Below, piece by piece: positions 10,816 through 21,528 of a DNA stretch of 64,000 bases. The translations under genes and the position numbers were made by a program. The DNA is from Nicotiana tabacum (Eukaryota > Streptophyta > Magnoliopsida > Solanales > Solanaceae), in contig NC_134095.1 in the NCBI RefSeq assembly GCF_000715075.1, forward strand, positions 11,084,722 to 11,148,721. Direction: 5' to 3'. How positions within the stretch are numbered: the stretch's first letter is position 1; each line of letters starts with the position of its first letter. Under the pieces are notes generated by a model. The model saw nothing but the letters and a program-made list of their open reading frames with translations, was not told the DNA's origin and ran no database searches.

Positions 10816-12289
10816 TTTCTTTGGTTTGTTTAATTGTGTTGTTTATATTTGGCATGTTTGAATATTGGAATGACGAATGCATTTTATTCTGCTATCTAAA
10901 CACTTCATCCTTTGTTACCCCTTTGAGACTTATTTTTTTTTCATATCCCTCTTTTGGAATCAGAAGCAGAATTTAGAAATATGATACAGAATAAAACAAA
11001 AATGAGAGAAAAGAGGAAAAACGAAGAGAAAAAGAGAAAGAAAAAATGGAAAAAGAGTAAAGAAAAGAAAACAAAAAAAAGGAGAAAAAGTACAAAAACA
11101 AAACAATTCCTATGACATGAACTACGCTTGACCTGATTCCTTTTAAGGATACATAGGCATCCTAATGGTTCGGTCCCATCAAAATAAAATTCAAAGCCCC
11201 AAGCAAGGAAGCTGGGGCAAAAGTTGCGGTTTTGTAAAAGATCTGATTCCAAAAGTTATAATTTTGAACCCGTTCAAGTCGTTTTGAGCCTTTCTGATAT
11301 CCTTTCTTTCTAACCCCATTCAAAGCCCGCATTACGGTCCAAAGAAAGACCTTTCGATCAATATTGGAGAGTGCCAATTCGAGCAAGATAGAGGTATGAT
11401 TCGCATCAGGAGCAATACTCCGTGCTACACAAGGAAAACAAAAATGAGAGATTCTTATTGGTGAAAACCTTCACAGGCACCATAAGGCGATGGTAAGTTG
11501 TGAGAAAGAACAAAATGATAGAGGCTTGATGGTGAAAACCTTTTAGACACTACAAGTCGAATAAGGACCATGAATCAGATAGGATAATCGAAGCATTGAA
11601 GGCCCAGTTTCACGGCGAAGAGCTACAACAAGAGTTGAACAGTAGACTTGCTTGACAGATTAGGCCATTTAATCAAAAGGTGCATGTCATGATCATTAGA
11701 GTTGGTGTCCACATCTGATAAGTTTATACTTTGTAATTTTCTTATTAGGTATCATCTCTTTCCATTGTCCCTTACTTTGTTCCTTTTGTCTTGCTTACTT
11801 CCTCTTCTTGAGTTTGTTCGGTCAAAAAAGTGAGAAATGACTTCAAAATCTGCTACCAGCTTTCCAATTGCACAAAGCGGAGTCAGGTTAGCACATCAAA
11901 GCGACATAAGTCAGGAAGGAGTAGTATACGCACTGAATGGATAACAATCGGCGTGCTTTGGGATTCATGAGAAATGCAAAGGTTCGGTAAATGTCAATTC
12001 ATGAGCAAATGCAACAGATAGAGAGTATTTGGTTTGAAGGGATCAGAGGTGTTTTCTGTGATAAGGGTGACAGAGAAAGTGTTTAGTCAATGAACAAGCA
12101 ATGTCTTTCAAGTTGAAATCAAAGTTATCATGGCAAGTGAAGGAGCAATCGCCGCAAAGTCAAGGCCACAAACCAACCACCATATTTAAACTCACAAGTT
12201 TTCTTTGTCTGAAAAGGGGACGGAAGCTATGTTCATATCAGAGTTTGGAAGCTTGAAATTTTCAGGTGTAATGCCCTAATTTTGCTTAC
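10816..12289 (+). other. 3' UTR, first part, no gene
   Basis: No pol or cellular gene motif in either strand. An A/G-rich block (10980-11100) and motif copy 3 (11119-11180) lie at its start. From 11380 to 11640 loose repeats such as GGTGAAAACCTT recur two to three times. This is typical of the variable 3' UTR of Ogre-like elements. Confidence 0.55.
11119..11175 (+). repeat. Dispersed hairpin motif, copy 3
   Basis: GAACTACG at 11119, CTGATTC, then ACATAGGCATCCTAATGGTTCGGTC at 11151-11175, missing the exact GTAG arm but keeping TAGGCA and GGTTCGGTC. Confidence 0.55.
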
Positions 12290-13370
12290 ACAAAGACTAT
12301 TGAGAAGATCACACATCACCCCTAGGAGAAACACTTCCTAGTCTGGGTTTTCAAGTTATATATTGTTGTAGGAGACGCACTTCCTAAATTGAGATTTTAC
12401 CCTTAGGAGACGCACTTCCTAGTTTGGATTATATGAGTTTGAGTCATTGAAGTTTTACCCGTTAGGAGACACACTTCCTAGTAGGGGTCTTTCAGGATAT
12501 ACTTTTAGGAGACGCACTTCTTAATTTGAGAGTTCATTCGTAGGAGACACACTTCCTAGTTTGAGTCATTGAAGTTTCACCCATAGGAGACGCACTTCCT
12601 AGTCTGGGTTTTTCAGGTTATATTTTGTTTTAGTAGATGCACTTCCTAAATTGAGATTTTACCCCTAGGAGACGCACTTCCTAGTTTGAGTCATTTATGT
12701 TCGGCCTTAGGAGACGCACTTCCTAGTCTTGTTCATTGATGTTTAACCTGTAGAAGATGCACTTCCTAATCGAGGTCTTTCAAGTTATTCTTTTAGGAGA
12801 AGCACTTCCTAAATTGAGAGTTCATTCGTAGGAGACACACTTCCTAGTTTGGTTCATTGAAGTTTCAGCCCTAGGAGACATACTTCCTAGCCTGGGTATT
12901 TCAGGTTATGTTTTTGTTTTAGGTGACGCACTTCCTACATTGAGATTTTACCCCTAAGAGATGCACTTCCTAGTTTGAGTCATTGAAGTTTCACCCCTAG
13001 GAGACACACTTCCTAGTCCGGGTTTTTCAGGTTATATTTTGTTTTAGGAGACGCACTTCCTAGTTTGAGTCATTTAAGTTCAGCCCTAGGAGACGCACTT
13101 CCTAGTCTGGTTCATTGAAGTTTCACCCCTAGGAGAAACACTTCCTAGTTTGGGTCTTTCAGGATACACCTGTAAGAGACGTACTTCCTAAATTGAGAGT
13201 TTATTTATAGGAGACACACCTCCTAATTTGGTTCATTCAAGTTTCACCTCTAGGAGACGCACTTTCTAGTTTGGTTCATTTAGGTTTTATTTTTAGAAGA
13301 CACATTTGCTAGTCAAAGTCTTTTGGTTTTACTCATAGGAGACGCACATCCTACTCTAGTCTTTAGTTTA
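12290..13370 (+). repeat. Tandem array of about 25 hairpin units, about 43 bp each
   Basis: The core CTAGGAGACGCACTTCCTAG recurs about every 43 bases from 12325 to 13360, separated by variable linkers of the GTTTGAGTCATTGAAGTTT or TTTTCAGGTTATATTTTG kind. The core ends are complementary (CTAGGA with TCCTAG), so each unit can form a small hairpin with a GACGCAC-type loop. Linkers of two or three types alternate, which suggests higher-order duplication. Satellite-like arrays in Ogre 3' UTRs are known from legumes. Confidence 0.9.
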
Positions 13371-13485
13371 CTCTCATCATTGCATCAATAGTGTAAGTGG
13401 TTTACAATTTTACTAATAACTCACAAATCTTCCTAATGCAAACTGGGGCAGAAAATTTTATTTGTTTTGTTTGTTTTGATTGCAA

Positions 13486-13900
13486 GCACCCACATGGAAA
13501 ACAAAAGAACACAGAAAGTTTCAGCAATCAGGCGCCCACCTGGAGAACAAGGAAAGACAGTTCAAGTTCAAGGGAAGAAAGTTCAAGTTTCAAGGGAAAA
13601 CAGTTTCGAAGGAAGACATTTCAAGTTCAACAATCAGGCGCCCACCTGGAGAACAAGGGAAGACAATTCAAGTTTCAATGGAAAGCTGCTTCAAAGGAAG
13701 ACAGTTCAAGTTCAGCAATCAGGCGCCCACCTAGAGAACAATGGAAGACAGTTCAAGTTTCAAGGGAAAGTAGTTTCGAAGGAAGACAGTTCAAGTTCAG
13801 CAATCAGGCGCCCACCTGGAGAACAAGGGAAAACGGTTCAAGTTTCAAAGGAAGATAGTTCAAGTTTTGGCAATCAGGCACCCACCTAGAAAATAAGGGA
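13486..13900 (+). repeat. Second tandem array, units of about 85 bp
   Basis: CAATCAGGCGCCCACCTGGA recurs, with GGCGCCCACC starting at 13531, 13637, 13722 and 13807 and a decayed GGCACCCACC at 13877. An earlier weak copy is at 13486. Spacings are 106, 85, 85 and 70. Between copies lie GGGAAGACAGTTCAAGTT blocks. CAGG and CCTG within each unit can pair. Open frames of 84-153 codons across the array are a by-product of repetition. Confidence 0.88.
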
Positions 13901-14549
13901 ATTCACTTCAGAATGCAATTCAAGTCAGCAACAAAAGAAGCTCGCGGCAAGAATGCGAGTCAACAGTCCGAGATGATCAACAGAAGTTAGTCACAATCCA
14001 GAATAAAAAAAATAAAGAAAGGCAAGAAGTGAATCCAAATATAGAAGTTGATGAAAGATGTGAGCTGCTCAAGACATGACTGAAGTCACAAGCATGGTAT
14101 GTCCGATTTTGATCCGAAAAGCTGAAGAAGAATGAACTAGCACCTACAACTAGCAAGCATCAAGGTTCAAATCCAAAGTCTGCATGAAGAACTATTCAAG
14201 ACTCAAGATCTAGCTTCAGAAGACTTATAGATAGGAATCTTGTAACTCATAGTTGGTAGGCTTAGTTAGTCTTTTTCATTTTTGATTTTGATGTAATAAC
14301 AGGACCGCGGACCCGAACCTCGACGGAATGGCACCTCGATCAGCTCTCCACCTCGGTATACTCCATCATGTCACTCACTTCTGAACTACATGTGGCATGA
14401 TTCCTTTATAGCCAAGGATATGTAGGCAGCTCAGATACCAGGGCTCGGTCACATTCTCCTTTCTTTTAGCTTTTGGTCTCTTTAAATAAGGGTCAGGTCA
14501 AAAAACTTGTCTAGTCATTCTTTGTCTGAAGACACTTCGTATTTCCAGT
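13901..14549 (+). other. 3' UTR, last part, no gene
   Basis: No coding motif. It holds the fourth copy of the hairpin motif (14383-14452) and leads into the polypurine tract. Confidence 0.5.
14383..14452 (+). repeat. Dispersed hairpin motif, copy 4
   Basis: GAACTACA at 14383, ATGATTCC, then ATATGTAGGCAGC (14418-14430) and GGGCTCGGTCA. It is the most distant from the leader copies but keeps all blocks in order. Confidence 0.55.
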
Positions 14550-14563
14550 CAAAGAGGGGCAGT
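14550..14563 (+). promoter_or_regulatory. Polypurine tract of Ogre-like element
   Basis: CAAAGAGGGGCAGT lies directly before the 3' LTR start TGTAGACATG. This is where plus-strand DNA synthesis is primed. Confidence 0.8.
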
Positions 14564-16709
14564 TGTAGACATGTGATTTTTGACCCTCCCCAAGATTTTT
14601 CATATTTTAGCATGTAAATAATAGTTTAGGTCTAATATCGTTATTTTAATTGGTTTTGACTCTTTTACTTTATTTTATAAAAAAAATAAAAATTACAAAA
14701 ATATTTCTTCTAGTTTATTACTTATCGTAAAACTAAAAATACAAAAAAAAATAGTACCTTATTTTTATTTCAATATGATATTTAAAAATACCAAAAAAAA
14801 AAGGTTTGTTTTAACGATTAGTCTTATTTTAATAGTTATTTTACTTAAGTAGGATTAATTGGTAAATGAGGCCGTATTTTTAGTCTTGTTCACGGAGAAA
14901 GAATAAAATTTGGGCACAAGTAACCCATTTTAAGCCTAATTTTCGGACCCAGCCCATAATTTCCAAGCCCATAATTCCTAGGCTCATACCCCTTAACCTA
15001 AAAAATAATACAAAAACTAACCTAGACCCCTAAACTCTAATAAACATCAGCCGTTTTTCATTGATTTTGAAGCTAAGCTGCTTCTTCTTCTTCATGGAGA
15101 CCTAGACTAAAAGAAAAATCAGCTGCTATTTCTTCATAGATCTAAACTTTAGAACTCTAGCGTTACATCCTCTTCTTCAAAGAAACACGCAACATCAAAG
15201 CTAGCAAAATTCAGCGGCTGTAACTCTCCCCATTTTGTTCCTAAAATAGTCCCAAACTCCATTAAAAATACCACCGAAGATTAGCTGAAAATCCATAGCA
15301 AAAACAGTCCAAAACGTGCCCTCCTCGACCCAAAAACAGCTGAAAAATGCAGCCATGAAACCCCAGTTCGAAAACCAGTCCAAAATAACATGAAATCCAA
15401 GCGTATCTACCCTCGCAACATTCTTTCTACGGATCAGTGAAGGGGTCGAGTTCGTCGAGGTCGACATGAGAGTTTCTTCGGCTGAAGGTTCCTGTTGGTT
15501 GAGCATGTTCGTTGCTCATTTTGGTCGCTGCTTTGTCCGGTTTGTTGGATTCATCGGCTCGAAGCTTTTGTTCGGCATTTGTCTCTGCTGTACAGCTCTA
15601 TTCAAGGAGTTTTCTGTATTCAATAAATTGGAAAATCAATTTTGGCTTCACAAAAAGTCCTGTTTCTTAATTACTTTTATTTTTATATTATTCTATTAGT
15701 GAATAAACATTTTGTAAAAGTGTTTTCTTCTTCTTTTTGAAAATTCTTGAATAGATTAATGAGAGTTAGCATGCCTTTATTTATTGTTGGATACAAATTT
15801 GTATCTTAAAATAAGTTAAGTTGGTAAATGAGCTCACAATTAGTTATCTGAGGTTGGACATGGGATATTCGAATAATTGAATTGCTTCTATTTGTTTAAC
15901 AACTAGGAAGGAAGATAGAAATTTTTTGATGACAAAAGAAGTGATATTTGCAAAAGAACGATTTAAGATTCTTGGGCCAAAAGAATTTTCTCTTTAAGAA
16001 TTGTTTTTATGCTCGATCTTTTTAGAGAGTAAAGTTAGAATTGGATTTTGGATGAAAATTAGTAACTGTAGAATTGAAAAGTGACGGACCTTTAATACTT
16101 AAATTTTAATTTAAACAACTCTCAAACATCCTAGCTTGCTTTAGGCGCGGTTAATTTTAAAATCATCGTGGCTATGGGTACGGTTCCCGTGACATGGTTA
16201 TGATACGTAATTCCCAAATTTGGGTGTATAGTTCATGTGACCCGACCATAATTTTGAATAACAATAATAAAATAAAACGTGTCGTGAACCGCTGGTGCAT
16301 TTCATGTAGCGTGGCTTGCGATGTATTTTAAATAACTTTGAATTCTCCTAAAAGTATTAAAAAGCCGTTAAAAGGTTTAAAAAAGCACATAGGTTTAAAA
16401 TGTGTAATTAATTAGATAATTAGGCCAATTAATAATAGTTGAGTGACCGTGCTAAGACCACGGAACCCGGGAATGCCTAACACCTTCTGCCAGGTTAACA
16501 GAATTCCTTACCCGGATTTCTGTGTTTGCAGACCGTAAATAAGAGTCAAACTTCCTCGATTCGGGATTTAAACCGGTGACTTGGGATAATATAAATTATC
16601 CTAAGTGGCGACTCTGAATTTTAAATAAAATAATCTCGTTTCGATTGTCACTTAAATTGGAAAAAACTCCCTTATACCCTTCCGGGGGTAGGAAAAAGGA
16701 GGTGTGATA
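14564..16709 (+). repeat. 3' LTR of Ogre-like element
   Basis: Starts TGTAGACATG like the 5' LTR. It ends GGTGTGATA where the 5' LTR ends GGTGTGACA, a C-to-T change in the terminal CA. Length is 2146 against 2149. Differences by eye are scattered single bases and small indels. Confidence 0.92.
16606..16616 (+). other. Primer-site-like block inside U5, 3' LTR copy
   Basis: TGGCGACTCTG, identical to 5547-5557 in the 5' LTR. See that entry. Confidence 0.5.
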
Positions 16710-16714
16710 GCTAC
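16710..16714. repeat. Right target-site duplication of Ogre-like element (GCTAC)
   Basis: GCTAC follows the terminal TGATA of the 3' LTR and partners GTTAC at 3496-3500 with one mismatch. Confidence 0.8.
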
Positions 16715-17835
16715 AGTTGGAGATGATGGAGTTTTGAGGATGCAGGGTCATATTTGTGCGCCTAATGTGGATGGACCTCGTGAGTTGATTCTAGAAGAGG
16801 CCCATAGTTCCCGGTATTCTATTCACCCGGGCCCCGTTAAGATGTATCAGGACTTGCGGCAGCATTATGTAGCTCGGTGTTTGAATTGTCAGCAGGTGAA
16901 GTACGAGCATCAGAGATCTGGTGGTTTGTTTCAGAAGATTGAGATTCCTGAGTAGAAGTGGGAGCGTATCACTATGGACTTCGTTGTTGGACTCCCACAA
17001 GCTCAAAGGAAGTTCAATGCAGTATGGGTGATTATTGATAGGCTCACCAAGTCAGCGCATTTCATTCTTGTGGCAGTTTCCTATTCCTCGGAGCAGTTGG
17101 CTGAGATCTATATTCGGGAGATTATTCGTCTTCATGGCGTGCCCGTATCTAACATTTCTGATCGGGGAGCGCAGTTTACCTCACATTTTTGGAGGGCAGT
17201 ACAGCGTGAGTTGGGTACGCAGGTCGAGTTGAGCACATCATTTCATCCTCAGATGGATGAAGAGTCTGAGCGTACTATTCAAATTTTGGAGGTTATGCTC
17301 CGAGCATGTGTTATTGATTTTGGAGGTTCTTGGGATCAGTTCTTTCCATTAGCAGTGTTTGCCTACAACAACAGCTACCAGTCGAGCATTCAGATGGCTC
17401 TCTATGAGGCATTATATGATAAGCGGTGTCGGTTGCCGGTTGGGTGGTTTGAGCCGGGAGAGGCTCGGTTGTTGGGTACAGATTTAGTTCAGGATGTCTT
17501 GGACAAGGTTAAGATCATTCAGGATAGGCTCTGTACATCTCAGTCTAGGCAAAAGAGTTATGCTGACCGTAATGATGTGGCATTCATGGTCGGAGAGCGG
17601 GTGTTGCTCCGGGTGTCGCCCATGAAGGGCGTGATGAGATTTGGGAAGAAGGGAAAGCTAAGCCCTAGGTTCATTGGTCTTTTTGAGATCCTTGATGAGT
17701 GGGAGAGGTGGCTTACAGACTCGCATTGCCGCTGATTTTATCAGCTGTGTACCTAGTGTTTCATGTATCTATGTTTCGGAAGTATCACAACGATCTATCG
17801 CACGTGCTAAACTTCAGCACTGTCCACTTGGACAA
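16715..17835 (+). pseudogene. pol: Integrase of the Tekay-type chromovirus
   Basis: Continues the pol reading broken at 3500. The N-terminal zinc domain has HSSRYSIHPGPVKMYQDL and CLNCQQVKYEHQ, but about a dozen residues between LRQHY and VARCLNC, usual in this family, are deleted. A TAG follows EIPE at 16953. The catalytic core from 16974 shows the acidic triad: MDFVVGLP (D), ISDRGAQFTS (D) and the E of SERTIQ. Downstream, RLCTSQSRQKSYAD and GERVLLRVSPMKGVMRFGKK lead to a frame change near 17695 and LILSAVYLVFHVSMFRKY. The core frame 16974-17735 is long and open, so this is the best kept part of the element. Confidence 0.88.
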
Positions 17836-18010
17836 GGATCTAACCTATGAGGAAGAGCCAGTGGCCATTCTGGACCAGCAGGTTCGTTAGTTGAGATCAA
17901 AGAGTTACCCTTCTGTTCATGTTTAGTGGAGAGGTTAGCCTGCCGAGGCAGCTACGTAGGAGTCCAAGTTCGATATGCGGAGCCGATATCCCCATCTTTT
18001 CCTCGACTCA
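17836..18010 (+). pseudogene. pol: Chromodomain at the end of integrase
   Basis: YEEEPVAILDQQVR is followed by TAG (17888-17890), then LRSKSYPSVHV, TAG, WRG, TAG and a decayed continuation ending SRYPHLF-like at about 17985. This is the chromodomain of plant chromoviruses, thought to steer integration to heterochromatin. Three stop codons within it show decay. It overlaps the end of the open frame 17699-17890. Confidence 0.75.
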
Positions 18011-18048
18011 GGTACTTCTTTTCTATGTCCGTTCGAGGACGAACAGTT

Positions 18049-18065
18049 GTTTTAGAGGTGGAGAA
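18049..18065 (+). promoter_or_regulatory. Polypurine tract of Tekay-type chromovirus
   Basis: The purine-rich GAGGTGGAGAA lies directly before the 3' LTR start TGTGATGACCC. Confidence 0.7.
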
Positions 18066-21021
18066 TGTGATGACCCAAAAGATCATCACTTGATTTACAA
18101 GTCAATTATGTGTTCTAACGCCTTAAAAACCTCCTTTTATCTCACATCGATTTGCGTGTGCGGTCCGGGCATATATCCGGAATGCTTTTATTTAGAAATT
18201 TGATAAAAATGCTAATTTTGCCTTAAAAATTGAATTTAAATTGACTTCAGTCAACATTTTGAGTAAACTGATCCGGACCCATGTTTTGACGGTCTCAGAG
18301 GGTCCATAAAAAAATATGGGACTTGGGCGTATGTCAGGAATTGAATTCCGAGGTCCCAAGCCCGAGAAATGAATTTTTGAAGAAAATTGTTTAACTAAAA
18401 TTATAAGAGTTTTTGGAAATTTAAATGTGTTTGAATTTGATGGTATCGGGCTTGTATTTTAGTTTCGGAACCCGGTAAAGGTCTTATGTGGTATTTAAGT
18501 TGTGCCTGTTAAGTTTGGTAAGAAACGGACTTAATATGATGTGAATTGGACCCTCGGTTGTGAAAATTTGAACTTAAGAGTTATTGAGATTCTTCTTTTA
18601 TTTTGATGCTAAACTCGTAGTTCGAGACGTTATTTTAGCGATTTGATCGCACGAGTAAGTCCGTATAATGTTTTTAGGGTTGTGTGCATGTCTGGTTTGG
18701 AGTCTCGAGGGCTCGGGCAAGTTTCAGATAGGCCACGAGATGTTTTTACACTTAGAAAAGTTAAAGGTTTTGCTGCTTTAGGTGCAGTGACATTTTGTGC
18801 TTCGCGGTCGCGACGCCATTCTCGCGATCGTGAAAGGGAAACAGGGCTGGGGTGGATTTTACTCTATGCGAACACGAGACCCAGGTCGCGAACACGGAGC
18901 ATTGGGGGGTTTGCTCTATGAGAATGCGACCGGTCAATCGCGAACGCGTAACCTTAGGATGGGCTGGTCAGGGAAGTTAGAGAGAACTACGTGAACGCGA
19001 CCCCTTTATCGCGAATGTGAAGGCAGGGCTGGGCTAAGCCTTGGCAAACGCAAAGTTTCTCCCGCGATCGCTTAAGTACACAACTGAAGCTCTTCGCGAA
19101 CGCGACAGTGCTCACGCAAACGAGATGAACACTGTCTCCCAGCACTTAAAACAGTAGCAAAATCGGTATTTAGCTACATTTTCATATTTTCAAAACTAGA
19201 GAGCAATGAGGAGATTTTCAAGAAGCAAGTTCTTCCCCAAAATATTGGTATATGATTCTAAGCCTTTTTCTTTCGATTTCTCTTTGCATTTCATCAATTT
19301 TCATCCGAAAATCTAGGGTTTTTATAGTAGAAATTAGAAATTTGGGTAGAGTTAAGGCTTTTTGAATAATTAAAATTTAGACCTCATTTTGGGGTTGGAT
19401 TTCAAAACTAATTGCATATTCGTGCTCGTGGGTGAATGGGTGATCGAGTTTTGGTCCGTACCTCGAGTTTTGACCAAACGAGCCCGGGGTCAATTTTTGA
19501 CTTTTTGGGGAAAATGATAGAAAACCTGTAATTAGACATTGGGTATGAATTCTTTAGCATTTATTGATGTCGTTAAATTAATTTGGGTTAGATACAAGTA
19601 AATTGGAGGCGAATTCTAAAGGAAAAACAGTGTTTGAGGCTTGAGTTGGCCGTGGAAGTTCGAGGTAAGTGTTTGGTCTAACCTTATCTTGAGGGAATAG
19701 GTATTGTGCTTTATTTTTTATGTTATACTGTAGTGTATGACATATAGGTATGGTAACGAGTATCTATACGTTGGTGTCAAGCATGCCCGTGGGTCTTAAA
19801 TTGTGATCCTTGTGTTTCTTAATAAGTACTACGAATGTCTAAATTGTTGATTATCCATGTTGAGCAAGATTTATGATTATCTTCTTGGTATTTGGTTATT
19901 GTTGAGCATTGGCTCTAGTTGATGTTCAATTGTAAAGTTGATTATTGGTACAAGTTTGGTTATAGCCGATTCCCTTGCCGGGACGTATTTAATTCTTATT
20001 GTAGATTCCCTTGCCGGGATATATTTATACTTATTGTTGATTTCCTTGCCGTGATATTGTTGTTGCTATTGTTCGGGTGAGGAAAGAGTGATAAAGTACG
20101 AAGGGTGATGCCGTGCATATTCATACTTATGCATATGGTGAGGAAAGTGTGATAAAGCACGAATGGTGATGCCATGCACATTTCTAATATTTATATGGTG
20201 AGGAAGAGAGATAAAGCACAAAGGGTGATGTCATACACATTTTCATTATTTTATTGCATTGGTGAGGATTGAGAGTAAAAGCACGAAGGGTGATGCCGTG
20301 CACTTATTGCCAGTTTTCATGACTTCTTGTTGTTATCGGTTCAAGTGCCTTAATTGTTTCATTCTGTTATTTCTGTGATTCTTTATGCTGGTATTCCCCC
20401 ATTGCATGTTACCCCTTCCCGTTACTTTTTGAATTGCTTCTATTACTATTATTCTACTAGATACTGTTTAACTGTAGGTTATGTTAATTGTTGTGTCCTA
20501 GCCTTGTCATTATTTCGCCGAGGTTAGGCTCGACACTTACCATCACTTGGGGTCAGTTGTGCTGATACTATACTCTACACTCTTTTGTGCAGATTCCGGT
20601 ACCGGAGTATACAGACCTTAGCTTGGGGTTGCTGCCTTCAGTACATTGGAGACCCAAGGTAGTGTGTAGACGTCCGCAGGCCTTGACGTCCCCTTCCTAT
20701 CTTGTTTATTCTGTTCTTTTCTATTTCAGAGACAGACATGTATTTATTTTGTTCAGACCCTATTTGAGGTATTCTTAGATAGTTCGTGAGATTGTGACAC
20801 CAATTCTGGGTGGTTTATGTTTATGAATTCGTATTGGTATTAGCTAAAATGTTAAATTTTGTTCTTCCGCATTATTATTTCCGCTGTTTATAATTTGTTA
20901 ACTTGAAATTATTAAGAGATTAAAAATGAAAAGGGTAAATTAAACGGAATTGTTGGCTTGCCTTGCTTTCACTAGTATGCGCCATCACGACTCCCGAGGG
21001 TGGGAAGTTCGGGTCGTGACA
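18066..21021 (+). repeat. 3' LTR of Tekay-type chromovirus, 2956 bp
   Basis: Starts TGTGATGACCC after a polypurine tract and ends GGGTCGTGACA, after which TAT-element coding sequence resumes in frame at 21022. A block rich in CGCGAACGCGA-like words (18800-19110) is typical of LTRs of this group in Solanaceae. The open frames inside (18643-18994, 20587-20778) have no protein-like content. Confidence 0.85.
19965..20320 (+). repeat. Two short tandem arrays within the LTR
   Basis: GATTCCCTTGCCGGGA-like units occur about three times in 19965-20060. Four units of about 61 bp follow, starting GGTGAGGAAAG at 20076, 20137, 20197 and 20261, each with GATAAAGCACGAAGGGTGAT and a GCCGTGCAC-like end. Spacings are 61, 60 and 64. 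Confidence 0.85.
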
Positions 21022-21510
21022 CGAATAACCACATTGGACCGATTCATTTCTAGGTCATCAGATAAAAACCACCAATATTTCTCGTTGCTGAAGAAAAAGA
21101 ACGATTCCGCATGGACCCCCGAGTGCCAAAAGGCTTTGGAGGAACTCAAACTATATTTATCAAGCCCTCCCGTGCTGTAGAAGGCGAACGAGCAGCTGTA
21201 CCTTTATTTGGCTATGTCCGAGATAGCGGTAAGTGATGTCTTGTTTCGGGAAGAAGAAGGTACACAATTTCCTTTATATTATGTTAGCAGAACCCTAGGA
21301 GATATTGAAACGAGGTATCCACACCTAGAAAAATTGGCACTTGCCTTGCTAAGCGCATCTAGGAAACTAAAACCATATTTTCAATGTCACCCTATATATG
21401 TCGTGATCTCATACCCGTTAAGGAATGTTATGCACAAACCCGAACTCTCATGCTGGCTAGCAAAATGGGTCGTAGAGATTAACGGGTATGATATTGAATA
21501 CAAAACCTGA
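21022..21510 (+). pseudogene. pol: RT end and RNase H of the TAT element
   Basis: TLDRFISRSSDKNHQYFSLL and WTPECQKALEELKLYLSSPP are the usual join between RT and RNase H in TAT elements. A TAG follows at 21178. RNase H then reads LYLYLAMSEIAVSDVLFREE, FPLYYVSRTL and PHLEKLALALLSASRKL. The ends of the domain are clear but it is shorter and changed at its acidic sites (the first Asp is not in place). A TGA closes the frame at 21508. Confidence 0.82.
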
Positions 21511-21528
21511 ACAGCTATAAAGTCCTAG

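Larger units (their letters stand above)
3501..16709 (+). mobile_element. Ogre-like (TAT lineage) LTR retrotransposon, internally deleted, nested in the chromovirus
   Basis: Two long direct repeats of 2149 and 2146 bp flank a body of about 8.9 kb with a primer site directly after the first and a polypurine tract directly before the second. Flanking duplications GTTAC/GCTAC and the resumption of the host pol reading after 16714 prove insertion. The gag block PVAHLRGYCNKMRG and the tRNA-Arg-type primer site fit Ogre/Tat elements of Solanaceae. No protease, RT, RNase H or integrase core is present. Only a fragment of the integrase C-terminus remains, so the copy must depend on enzymes from relatives. 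The two LTRs look nearly alike by eye, so it is younger than its host. Confidence 0.9.
1..21021 (+). mobile_element. Tekay/Del-type chromovirus LTR retrotransposon, 5' end outside window
   Basis: Order of parts on the plus strand is gag, protease, reverse transcriptase, RNase H, integrase, chromodomain, polypurine tract and 3' LTR. This is the Ty3/gypsy order, and a chromodomain after integrase marks a chromovirus. RT motifs such as [16 protein letters not shown] and the LTR end GGGTCGTGACA fit the plant Tekay/Del clade. The body is split by an Ogre-like element (3501-16709) placed between RNase H and integrase. The element itself sits inside a TAT element whose RT/RNase H reading resumes at 21022. 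Its own 5' LTR and primer site lie left of the window. Many stops and frameshifts show that this copy is dead. Confidence 0.9.

Noticed and set aside
12290..13370. CRISPR-like array
   Set aside because: Regular short repeats with variable spacers look similar at first sight, but spacers are themselves related, units are hairpins, the host is a plant, and the array lies in a retrotransposon 3' UTR.
13397..13889. Overlapping frames of 84-153 codons with repeated peptide blocks
   Set aside because: They come from an 85-bp tandem repeat whose length is not a multiple of three. The same peptides appear in several frames.
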